Assembly: GCA_004557735.1 (NCBI GenBank)
Contig: SFFV01000011.1
Coordinates: 1 to 57,234, forward strand
Direction: 5' to 3'
Source: Clostridiales bacterium
GTDB taxonomy: Bacteria > Bacillota > Clostridia > Oscillospirales > Oscillospiraceae
DNA: 57,234 nucleotides
In this document: positions 41,779 through 49,038 of the stretch, piece after piece
Position numbering within the stretch: position 1 is the stretch's first letter
Layout: every line of letters begins with the position of its first letter
Notes under the pieces: generated by a model
The model's database searches: none
Told to the model about the DNA's origin: nothing
The model's input: the letters and a program-made list of their open reading frames with translations, nothing else
Program-made: the position numbers and the translations under genes

Positions 41779-42534
41779 ATGATTGTATTTGACCACGTTT
41801 CCAAGGTATACCCCAACGGCACGGTCGGTTTGGACGATGTTGACCTCACGATCGCCGACGGCGAGTTCGTCGCGATCATCGGCCGCTCCGGAGCGGGCAA
41901 ATCCACGCTGCTGCGCTCGGTGAACCGAATGCACCGGATCACCTCCGGCACGCTGACGGTGAACGGCACGGATGTGATCTCCCTCTCCGGCAAGAGCCTG
42001 CGGCGCTTCCGCCGCGGCATCGGCATGGTGTTCCAGTCGTTCAATCTTGTAACGCGCACGAGCGTCATCCAGAACGTCCTTGCCGCGTGCGTACCGGATA
42101 TGCCGTTCTGGCGCGTGCTGCTCGGCGCGTTCCGGAGATCGGACAAGATCAAGGCGCTCGAATCGCTCGACAAGGTCGGCATTCTCGATAAGGCGTATAT
42201 GCGCGCAGACCAGCTTTCCGGCGGCCAGCAGCAGCGCGTGGCGCTTGCGCGCACGCTCACGCAGGACCCGAAGATCATTCTGGCCGACGAGCCGGTCGCG
42301 GCGCTCGATCCCGTTACCGCCAAACAGGTCATGCAGGACTTCGTGCGCATCAATAAGGATCTGGGCATCACGATTTTGCTGAACATCCACCACGTCGAGC
42401 TGGCGCTGGAATACGCCGACCGCATCATCGGCATCCGCGCGGGCAGGATCGTTTACGACGGGCCGTCCGCCAACGTCGATAAGGACGTTCTCGGCGCGAT
42501 CTACGGCGAGGACGAAACGGAGGAGACGGCATGA
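41779..42534 (+). CDS. phnC: Phosphonate ABC transporter ATP-binding protein
   Basis: 251 residues. Walker A GRSGAGKST, Q-loop GMVFQSFNLVTRTSV, signature LSGGQQQR, Walker B IILADEPVAALD and switch NIHHVE. The PhnC-type NLVTRTSVIQNVLAACVPDMPFW stretch is clear. It overlaps the first phnE gene by four bases (ATGA). Confidence 0.93.
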   Translation: MIVFDHVSKVYPNGTVGLDDVDLTIADGEFVAIIGRSGAGKSTLLRSVNRMHRITSGTLTVNGTDVISLSGKSLRRFRRGIGMVFQSFNLVTRTSVIQNVLAACVPDMPFWRVLLGAFRRSDKIKALESLDKVGILDKAYMRADQLSGGQQQRVALARTLTQDPKIILADEPVAALDPVTAKQVMQDFVRINKDLGITILLNIHHVELALEYADRIIGIRAGRIVYDGPSANVDKDVLGAIYGEDETEETA

Positions 42535-43352
42535 GCCTCTACGACCGCGTGTTCAAGCCCCGCACCTACACGCTCTCCGACGGAACGCTCGTAAAGGAGA
42601 AGCGCAGCCGCGCCCCGGTCGTCATTCTCCTCGTCGTGGCGCTCGCGGCGGTCTCCGTGCGCGTGACGGGGTTTGACTTCGCCGTGCTCGCAAAGCGCGG
42701 CAGCAAGTTTTTCGATATCCTCAAGGCCATGTTCCCGCCGAACAGCGCCTATCTCTCCAAAATCTGGGGGCCGCTGTGGGACACGATCAAAATGTCGTTC
42801 CTCGGCTCGTTCCTCGGCGCGGTGCTGGCCGTTCCGTTCGCCGTCGCCGCGGCGAGCAATATCGTGACGAACCGTGCCGTCGTATTCGTCGTGCGGCTCT
42901 TTCTGAGTCTTGTCCGCACGCTGCCGACGCTTGTCTGCGCGCTGATCGCCACCTATATTTTCGGCCTCGGCACGATGGCCGGCACCTGCGCCATCGCCGT
43001 TTTCACGTTTGCCTATGTCGGCAAGCAGCTCTTTGAGATCATCGAAACGGTCGATATGGGGCCGTACGAGGCCATGGAGGCGCTCGGCGCGACGCGCCTG
43101 CAGGCGTTCACGACCGCCGTGTTCCCGCAGGTGCTGCCGACGTATCTTTCCGTTTCCCTCTTCTGTCTGGAGGGCAACGTGCGCTATGCGTCCATCCTCG
43201 GCTATGTGGGCGCGGGCGGTCTCGGCCTCATTATGAACGAGAAGATCGGCTGGCGCGAGTACGACAGTCTCGGCATGATCCTCATCGTTCTTTTCGTGAC
43301 CGTCATCGTCATCGAGGCGCTCAGCCACTGGCTGCGCAGGCGCCTGACCTGA
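42531..43352 (+). CDS. phnE: Phosphonate ABC transporter permease (PhnE 1)
   Basis: 273 residues with six hydrophobic helices and the EAA loop YEAMEALGATRLQAF (about 179-193). The end of PhnE proteins, VGAGGLGLIM, is intact. Translationally coupled to phnC. A second phnE begins 13 bp on, so the channel is a PhnE1/PhnE2 heterodimer. Confidence 0.9.
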   Translation: MSLYDRVFKPRTYTLSDGTLVKEKRSRAPVVILLVVALAAVSVRVTGFDFAVLAKRGSKFFDILKAMFPPNSAYLSKIWGPLWDTIKMSFLGSFLGAVLAVPFAVAAASNIVTNRAVVFVVRLFLSLVRTLPTLVCALIATYIFGLGTMAGTCAIAVFTFAYVGKQLFEIIETVDMGPYEAMEALGATRLQAFTTAVFPQVLPTYLSVSLFCLEGNVRYASILGYVGAGGLGLIMNEKIGWREYDSLGMILIVLFVTVIVIEALSHWLRRRLT

Positions 43353-43365
43353 GGGGGGACGAGCT

Positions 43366-44175
43366 ATGGACAAGAAAATTCTCAAGGCCTACGAGGCCGC
43401 GCCGAAAACGTGGATCCGGCAGCTTCTCACGGCGTTCGCCGTCGCGTGCCTGATCGCGTGGTCGGGCAGCGCGGTCCGCGTGAGCAACCCCACCGGCAAC
43501 GGCCTTGCCGTGGCGGGGAACATTCTCTCCGGCATTTTCCACCCGTCGGGGAAGCTCCTTTTCACGCTCGGCACGAACGGCGTGCCGTATCTGCTGCTGG
43601 AAACCTTCTGTATCGCATTTCTCGGCACGATCGTCGGCGCCGTCATTTCGCTGCCGCTGGCGTTCCTTTCGGCGAGCAATCTGGTGCCGCGGCCGGTCGC
43701 GCTCATCGGACGCACCGCGATCGCCGCCATCCGCACGATCCCGGCGTTCGTTTACGGCCTTATGTTCATCCGCGTCACCGGCCCCGGGCCGTTCGCGGGT
43801 CTCCTTACGATGTCGCTCTGCTCGATCGGCATGGTGACGAAAATGTTTATCGAGAGCATCGAGGATCTCGACAAGCGCATTCTCGAATCGCTCGACGCCG
43901 CCGGATGCACTACCTTCCAGAAAATACGCTACGGCATATTGCCGCAGCTCACCGCGGACTTCTCCTCCACGATCATCTACCGCTTTGACATGAACCTGCG
44001 CGACGCTACGGTCCTCGGTCTCGTCGGCGCGGGCGGCATCGGCGCGCCGCTCATCTTTGCGATGAGCTCCTACCGCTGGAACGAGGTGGGCGCGATACTG
44101 CTCGGACTCATCGTGCTCGTGCTCATCATCGAGTGGATCTCCGCAAAGATCCGCACCAAGCTGGCAAGGGGATAA
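43366..44175 (+). CDS. phnE: Phosphonate ABC transporter permease (PhnE 2)
   Basis: 269 residues, six helices, EAA loop ILESLDAAGCTTFQK and the VGAGGIGAPL ending typical of the family. GAGGGGGGACGAGC forms its ribosome binding site. It is followed six bases later by the phosphatase gene. Confidence 0.9.
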   Translation: MDKKILKAYEAAPKTWIRQLLTAFAVACLIAWSGSAVRVSNPTGNGLAVAGNILSGIFHPSGKLLFTLGTNGVPYLLLETFCIAFLGTIVGAVISLPLAFLSASNLVPRPVALIGRTAIAAIRTIPAFVYGLMFIRVTGPGPFAGLLTMSLCSIGMVTKMFIESIEDLDKRILESLDAAGCTTFQKIRYGILPQLTADFSSTIIYRFDMNLRDATVLGLVGAGGIGAPLIFAMSSYRWNEVGAILLGLIVLVLIIEWISAKIRTKLARG

Positions 44176-44181
44176 GACGCT

Positions 44182-45699
44182 ATGGCAGATAAGAAGCTGA
44201 CCGTTTACTTCACTTCCGACCTGCACGGATACATTTACCCCACGGACTACCGCAGCCGCGACGAGCGGGATATCGGCCTTTTCAAATGCGCGAGCCGCTT
44301 TGCCAAGGACGGCAACACGCTCGTCATCGACGGCGGCGACCTGCTGCAGGGCTCGCCGCTGGGCGCCTTCTGTCACGATACGATCGGCGACGGCCGCGCC
44401 TTTGCCGAGATCATGAACCGCTGCGGCTACGATTATGTAACGCTCGGCAACCACGATTTCAACTTCGGCACGGACTATCTCGACTCATACCTCGGAAATC
44501 TGAACGCGCGGTGCGTGTGCGAAAATGTGAGCGCGAAAAACGGCGGCGCGCCGCTCTACCCGGCATGCGTCCACACGCTCGAAAACGGGCTGCGCGTCGG
44601 CATCGTCGGCATCGTGACCGACTATGTGAATATCTGGGAGCGGCCGGAGCATATCGCCTCCATCCGCATCTCCGACCCGATCCCGGCGGCGGCCGGGGCG
44701 CTTTCCAAACTCCGGGAGATCTCGGACGTCACGCTATGCGTCTACCACGGCGGCTTTGAGCGCGATCTCGCCACGGGCCGCGTCCTCTCCGCCACGCACG
44801 AAAACGTTGCCTACCGCATCTGCCAGGAGCTGGATTTCGATATCCTGCTGACCGGCCACCAGCACATGTCCGTGCCGGGGCAGACGCTTTTCGGCACGTT
44901 CGTCGTGCAGCCGGCCGACCGCGGACAGGAGTTCATCCGCGTGGAAGCGGAGCTGTCCGGGGAGGAAAAGCGCATCCGGAGCGAGACCGTCCCCGCGCAC
45001 GGCGCGTGCCGCGGCGAGTGGACGGAAGAGTTTTCCGAGATGGAGCGCGGCGCGCAGAACTGGCTCGACGAGGTGATCGGCACGCTGCCGCGCGCTCTCA
45101 CGCCGGACACACCGCTGCGCATGGCGTCGGAGGGCAGTGCGCTCGCCGATCTGTTCAACGCGGTGCAGCTCTGGGCGAGCGGGGCGCAGCTCTCCGCGAC
45201 GAGTCTGGCGAACGATGCCGCGGGGCTTCCCAAAACCGTGCGCCGCCGGGATCTTCTCATTGCATACCCGTACACGAACACGCTCGCGGTGCTGGAGATC
45301 ACGGGGAGGGTCTTGCGCTCGGCTCTCGAGCGCAGCGCGGAGTATTTCTCCCGCGGCGAGGACGGGGCGCTTTGCGTTTCGGACGCTTTCCTCCGCCCAA
45401 AGGTGGAGCGCTATAACTACGACTACTATGCCGGCGTTTCGTATGTGTACGATATCTCCCGGCCCGCAGGCGAGCGGGTGGCGGTGATGCGCGTCAACGG
45501 ACGGGACGTGCGCGACGGCGACGTCTTTACCATCTGCCTCAACAGCTACCGCGCCAGCGGCACGGGCGGGTACGACTTTTATGTCGGCTGCCGCGTCGTG
45601 CGGGAGATCGGCACGGAGATGGCGGATCTGATCCTCGACTATTTTAAAGAATTCAAGGGCAGCATCCCGGCGCTGCAAAGCGATTTTCATGTGATCTGA
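44182..45699 (+). CDS. 5'-nucleotidase / 2',3'-cyclic phosphodiesterase family phosphatase, no signal peptide
   Basis: 505 residues. N-terminal metallophosphatase domain with TSDLHGYIYP, IDGGDLLQGSP, LGNHDFNFG, VYHGGFERD and TGHQHMS; C-terminal 5'-nucleotidase domain (about 310-500) with YPYTNTLAVLEITG and the substrate loop FTICLNSYRASGTGGYDF. Most relatives are exported, but this one starts directly with MADKKLTVYFTSDLHG, so it acts in the cytoplasm. It closes the phn operon and may dephosphorylate whatever the transporter brings in. Confidence 0.88.
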   Translation: MADKKLTVYFTSDLHGYIYPTDYRSRDERDIGLFKCASRFAKDGNTLVIDGGDLLQGSPLGAFCHDTIGDGRAFAEIMNRCGYDYVTLGNHDFNFGTDYLDSYLGNLNARCVCENVSAKNGGAPLYPACVHTLENGLRVGIVGIVTDYVNIWERPEHIASIRISDPIPAAAGALSKLREISDVTLCVYHGGFERDLATGRVLSATHENVAYRICQELDFDILLTGHQHMSVPGQTLFGTFVVQPADRGQEFIRVEAELSGEEKRIRSETVPAHGACRGEWTEEFSEMERGAQNWLDEVIGTLPRALTPDTPLRMASEGSALADLFNAVQLWASGAQLSATSLANDAAGLPKTVRRRDLLIAYPYTNTLAVLEITGRVLRSALERSAEYFSRGEDGALCVSDAFLRPKVERYNYDYYAGVSYVYDISRPAGERVAVMRVNGRDVRDGDVFTICLNSYRASGTGGYDFYVGCRVVREIGTEMADLILDYFKEFKGSIPALQSDFHVI

Positions 45700-45763
45700 A
45701 CACGGCCGGGGGGATATGGCGCTGCGCGCACACGGCGCGGGCTGTCCGGCGAAAAGAGAACGC

Positions 45764-45792
45764 TTGACACCCGCGCCGCGTGCGCGTAAAAT
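45764..45792 (+). promoter_or_regulatory. Promoter of plsY
   Basis: TTGACA, 17 bp, TAAAAT, 80 bp before plsY. Confidence 0.7.
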
Positions 45793-45872
45793 ACAAAGAA
45801 ACAGTCAGATATTACTCCGTTCGATGGCAAAACCAAGTTTCCCCGCGGGCTTTCCGCAGAAAGGGGGCCGAC

Positions 45873-46484
45873 ATGCTTCCCTATATCGTCACCGTTCTCG
45901 GCGCATACCTCATCGGCTGCTCGAACATGGCGCTGTATCTCTCCCGGCGGAAGGGCGTGGATCTCCGGGCCGGAGGGTCGAAAAATCTCGGCGCTTCCAA
46001 CGCTTTCGCGCTTATGGGCTGGAAGGCGGGGGTGCTCGTCGCCGCCCATGATATCGGCAAGGCCGTGCTCGCGGTGGAGCTTTCCCGGTGGATATTCCCG
46101 GCGGTGCCGCTGCTCGGCTTCATTGCGGGCGTGGCGTGCGTGCTGGGACATATGTTCCCGTTCTATCTCCGCTTTAAGGGCGGCAAGGGTTTTGCCTCGT
46201 ATCTCGGCATGATCCTCGCCATCAACTGGAAGTTTGCGCTGTGCGTTCTGGCGGCGGTCGTCGTCCTCACTGTGCTGACGGACTACATCGTTGTCGGCAC
46301 CGTGGCGAGCGTTGTCTCGTTCCCGATCTATACCGCCATCCGCAGCGGCTGGATCCCGCTCGTCATCCTCTGTGTGGCGACGTTCGCCATCCTCGTCAAG
46401 CACCGCGAAAACTTTGTCCGCATCTGGAACGGCACGGAAATGGGGCTCTCCGGCGCCGGGCGCGGAAAATACAGGGCGAAATAA
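45873..46484 (+). CDS. plsY: Glycerol-3-phosphate acyltransferase PlsY-like
   Basis: 203-residue integral membrane enzyme that acylates glycerol-3-phosphate from acyl-phosphate, the first step of phospholipid synthesis. Motifs: AYLIGCSNMALYLS, GSKNLGASNAF, HMFPFYLRFKGGKGFAS and KHRENFVRIWNGTE. The start at 45873 is chosen for AAGGGGG upstream. The Cys-Ser in place of the usual Gly-Ser at IGS and the short SKNLGASNA stretch suggest a PlsY paralogue; a second copy may exist elsewhere. Confidence 0.85.
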   Translation: MLPYIVTVLGAYLIGCSNMALYLSRRKGVDLRAGGSKNLGASNAFALMGWKAGVLVAAHDIGKAVLAVELSRWIFPAVPLLGFIAGVACVLGHMFPFYLRFKGGKGFASYLGMILAINWKFALCVLAAVVVLTVLTDYIVVGTVASVVSFPIYTAIRSGWIPLVILCVATFAILVKHRENFVRIWNGTEMGLSGAGRGKYRAK

Positions 46485-46498
46485 AAACGGCGGATAAA

Positions 46499-46533
46499 GG
46501 CAGCCGGGCGGACATCCGCTCCTCCCGGCTGCC
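46499..46533 (+). terminator. Stem-loop after plsY
   Basis: GGCAGCCGGG pairs with CCCGGCTGCC. No U-run follows, so termination is only likely. Confidence 0.5.
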
Positions 46534-46551
46534 TCAGACTGTCAAAGACGT

Positions 46552-46576
46552 CTCGCAGGGTCTGCGCCCGCGGGCG
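46552..46576. repeat. Dispersed intergenic repeat, copy 2
   Basis: CTCGCAGGGTCTGCGCCCGC followed by GGGCG, matching 25099-25123 at all but three positions, each a transition. Like copy 1 it lies between two convergent genes. Confidence 0.6.
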
Positions 46577-46636
46577 AGGACAGGGTATCGATCGTTATAC
46601 CGTCCCGCGCGCCGGGATGCTGGGCCGGAAGGCAGG

Positions 46637-46663
46637 AGCGCCGGAGGAACATCCTCCGGCGCT
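46637..46663. terminator. Hairpin between convergent plsY and kamA
   Basis: AGCGCCGGAGGA-ACA-TCCTCCGGCGCT, a perfect 12-bp stem followed by TTCGG on the plus strand. It could end either transcript. Confidence 0.55.
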
Positions 46664-46682
46664 TTCGGTATATTGCGGCAAC

Positions 46683-47762
46683 TCAGCCGAGTGTCAGCTC
46701 GTCCGGCAGCCAGCAGCCGTCGGGGAGCGTTTTGTGGCGGAACACCTGCCCGCAGCGGGCGGGATCCTTCGCCTCGTGGAACCGGAAAAGAAGCTCGCCC
46801 TCGCCGGTTTTCGTGAGGATCTCCAGCTTGCCCGCCGGGTGGGAGAGACAGTATTTGACGGCCTTGTCCATGCCGCTTATGAGCCGCTTGGCGTTCTCGA
46901 CAATTTCAATGCCCTGCTCCATCGGCACCTGGAACATGTTTTTCACGCCCGTCACGGGACGGCATTGGAAAATGTAATACGGGAGGCACCCGATACCGGT
47001 GAGCGAGGCGAGCAGCTCGCCGAGCACCGCCGGATCGTCGTTCACGCCGCGCAGCAGCACGGTCTGGTTGCGCACGATGCATCCGGCGCGGCGCAGCGCG
47101 GCGACCGCGGCGGCGGCCTCCGGCGTGATCTCCCGCGGGTGGTTGAACTGCGTTACGACAAAGACGGTCTTTTTTGACGTATAGCGCGCGAGCGTTTCGC
47201 AGAGCGCCCCGTCGATCCGCTCCGGCCAGGTGACGGGCGTGCGCGTGCCGAAGCGGATATAACGCAGATGGTCGATGGGCGTGAGCGCGTCGAGATAGCG
47301 GGCGATCGTCTCGTCGCTGTTGAGAAACGAATCGCCGCCGGAGAGAAGCACGTTCGTGATCTCCCGGTGCTCGCGGATATACCCGGTCACACGCCCGAAG
47401 TTTGCCGCGATCTCCTCGTCCGTCAGGCCGACGAGACGCTTTCGAAAGCAATGGCGGCAGTACATGGCGCACCGGTTCGTTGTGAGCACCATGGCGGTCT
47501 GAAGGTATTTGTGCTGAAGGCCGGGGACGCGCGTGTTGGACTGCTCGCCGCTCGTGTCAAACGAGCCGCCCTCCTCCTCCTCGATCGGCGCGGGCACCGC
47601 CATTTTCCGGATCGGATCGTCCGGATCGTTCGGGTCGATCAGCCCCAGATAATAGGGCGTGATGCACATGGGGTAGCGGTCTGCCACCGCCTGTACGGCG
47701 GCAAGCTCTTCGGCTGTCATGGGCAGCTTTTCCGCAAGCTGCGCGGCTGTCGTGATCCACAT
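46683..47762 (-). CDS. KamA-family radical SAM protein (lysine 2,3-aminomutase-like)
   Basis: 359 residues. The radical SAM motif is C98-x3-C102-x2-C105 (NRCAMYCRHC), followed by VLLSGGDSF. The family moves amino groups in lysine or glutamate with PLP. Here the expected PLP-lysine motif PGGGGK is not seen; SHPAGKLEIL stands near the equivalent place, and the protein is shorter than classical lysine 2,3-aminomutase (about 416). So the reaction is uncertain. GGAGAACGACGACA precedes the ATG, and a promoter lies 43 bp upstream. Confidence 0.78.
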   Translation of the reverse strand: MWITTAAQLAEKLPMTAEELAAVQAVADRYPMCITPYYLGLIDPNDPDDPIRKMAVPAPIEEEEGGSFDTSGEQSNTRVPGLQHKYLQTAMVLTTNRCAMYCRHCFRKRLVGLTDEEIAANFGRVTGYIREHREITNVLLSGGDSFLNSDETIARYLDALTPIDHLRYIRFGTRTPVTWPERIDGALCETLARYTSKKTVFVVTQFNHPREITPEAAAAVAALRRAGCIVRNQTVLLRGVNDDPAVLGELLASLTGIGCLPYYIFQCRPVTGVKNMFQVPMEQGIEIVENAKRLISGMDKAVKYCLSHPAGKLEILTKTGEGELLFRFHEAKDPARCGQVFRHKTLPDGCWLPDELTLG

Positions 47763-47804
47763 TGTCGTCGTTCTCCTTTTTCGATATTATTGACTATATT
47801 TTAA

Positions 47805-47834
47805 ATTGTATCGGATGCCATCCCGCCGCGTCAA
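47805..47834 (-). promoter_or_regulatory. Promoter of the kamA-family gene
   Basis: TTGACG, 18 bp, TACAAT. It lies downstream of the small-RNA terminator, so kamA does not depend on the upstream transcript. Confidence 0.5.
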
Positions 47835-47911
47835 GATGACAAACCGCGGAAAACGTTCGACATATGCGCAATTTTTAACGTTTTCTTTGCGGAATTCCTG
47901 AAAAAAATGCG

Positions 47912-48018
47912 AAAAAGCAGACCGGAGCAGGCCGGAAGGGGGTCCCGGCCGGCTCCGGTCTTTTGCTTCAGGAGAAAAGCAGCAATGAAGATATTCTCGG
48001 AGGCGAATTATTCTCTTC
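47912..48018 (-). ncRNA. Candidate small RNA, about 107 nt
   Basis: No coding frame, but a strong promoter (48026-48054) and a strong terminator frame it. From a predicted G start at 48018 the RNA has hairpin 1 (GAAGA...UCUUC with an AUUC/GAAU inner stem and loop GCCUCCGA), hairpin 2 (UGCUU/AAGCA around UUCUCCUG), then the terminator stem GACCGGAGC/GCTCCGGTC with GGCCGG/CCGGCC above and TGCTTTTT after. Both loops carry CUCC, which can pair with Shine-Dalgarno sequences. It could also be a decaying or unrecognised leader RNA; I match it to no known family. Confidence 0.6.
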
Positions 48019-48025
48019 AAAAAAT

Positions 48026-48054
48026 AATATAGCACACCCCTCCGAAAAAAGCAA
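48026..48054 (-). promoter_or_regulatory. Promoter of the small-RNA candidate
   Basis: TTGCTT, 17 bp, TATATT with TGC directly before the -10 (TGTGCTATATT). A/T tracts lie upstream of the -35 like an UP element. It matches the tRNA-Arg promoter at 37551-37579 in both boxes and the TGTGC extension. Confidence 0.65.
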
Positions 48055-48171
48055 GCCTTTTTTGAAAAAACAGGAAAAGCGGGAGGATTTATAAAAAATG
48101 CGGGAAATGATGCACATATCCGCTGCCGAACGGCGGGGCAGTACGCAATAGCTGCTGAAAAACGCAATTTA

Positions 48172-48187
48172 GCAAGTTCATACTTGC
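48172..48187 (+). promoter_or_regulatory. Operator-like inverted repeat at the methyltransferase promoter
   Basis: GCAAGT-TCAT-ACTTGC, a perfect 6-4-6 dyad whose right half overlaps the -35 box. Probably a repressor or activator site; the protein is unknown. Confidence 0.45.
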
Positions 48188-48212
48188 AAATTCGGCGGCG
48201 CGCCGGTATAAT
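48184..48212 (+). promoter_or_regulatory. Promoter of the methyltransferase-gdhA unit
   Basis: TTGCAA, 17 bp, TATAAT. The transcript would have a leader of about 80 nt before the methyltransferase ATG. Confidence 0.7.
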
Positions 48213-48299
48213 GAAAAACGCCGGCTCTCTCGCGGGGCGCAGGCATTGCCGAGTAAGGCATTTTTATTATAGTCAACAGAGTAACAGGAGGGATCCCTC

Positions 48300-49007
48300 A
48301 TGGATAAACTGCGGCAGGAGCTTTCGCCGCTCCATATCGGGAAGGCGCTCGACGTCGCCACGCGCGACGGCGCGTTCGCCAAGGAAATGTACGCCGGCTT
48401 CGGCGCGTGCGGCGAGATCGTCGCGCTCGACCGTTCCGACAAGATGTTTGAAAAGGGCCGGGAGAAATGCGCCGGCATGCCGGTGAGCTTTGTTCTCGGC
48501 GACGCGTGCAGAATGGATTTCGAGGATAACACGTTCGATGTTGTCGCCATCGGCAACTCCCTGCACCACATCCCCGATCTCGCGGCGCTGCTCGCGGAGA
48601 TGAAGCGCGTCGTGAAGCCCGACGGTCTCATTATTCTCAGCGAGATGTATAACGACGGCCAGCCCAAGGCGAGCCTCACGCACTGGATCCTCCACGACAT
48701 CGACTGCACGATGCACACCATCGACGGCTTATATCATCATCCGACCTACTCGAAGAGCGAAATTCTCTGGCTCGCGCGCAACGCGGGACTTACCGTGGAA
48801 AAAACGCTCTGCGATCTCATCGACGATCCCAAGGTCGTCGCCAAGCTGCGCGAGCGCATCGCCGCCGTGCCGGAGAATCTGAAGAAGTACGAGAGCGATC
48901 CGGCGCACGCGTTCCTCGCGGCCGAGGCCGCGTGGCTCAACGAGGAGTATGAAGCAAACGGCGTCACCTCCGCCGAGCAGCTCGTCGTATTCTGCCGCAA
49001 GCAATAA
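48300..49007 (+). CDS. Class I SAM-dependent methyltransferase
   Basis: 235 residues of the UbiE/Methyltransf_11 type. SAM-binding ALDVATRDGAFAKEM (about 16-30; the usual GxG is replaced by TRDG), acidic loop VALDRSDKM, then FDVVAIGNSLHHIPD and VVKPDGLIILSEM. The substrate is unknown. AGGAGGGATCCCTC precedes the ATG. gdhA follows after 31 bp, so they probably share a transcript. Confidence 0.8.
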   Translation: MDKLRQELSPLHIGKALDVATRDGAFAKEMYAGFGACGEIVALDRSDKMFEKGREKCAGMPVSFVLGDACRMDFEDNTFDVVAIGNSLHHIPDLAALLAEMKRVVKPDGLIILSEMYNDGQPKASLTHWILHDIDCTMHTIDGLYHHPTYSKSEILWLARNAGLTVEKTLCDLIDDPKVVAKLRERIAAVPENLKKYESDPAHAFLAAEAAWLNEEYEANGVTSAEQLVVFCRKQ

Positions 49008-49038
49008 GCAACAAGAAACCGAAAGGAAGAACATATTT

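Noticed and set aside
47912..48018. The 107-nt RNA as a riboswitch or attenuator for kamA
   Set aside because: kamA has its own promoter (47805-47834) downstream of the terminator, and no alternative anti-terminator pairing or known riboswitch core is seen. It remains a secondary possibility.
47787..48167. 126-codon minus-strand frame across the small-RNA region
   Set aside because: No binding site, odd composition, and it crosses the promoter and terminator of the small-RNA candidate.
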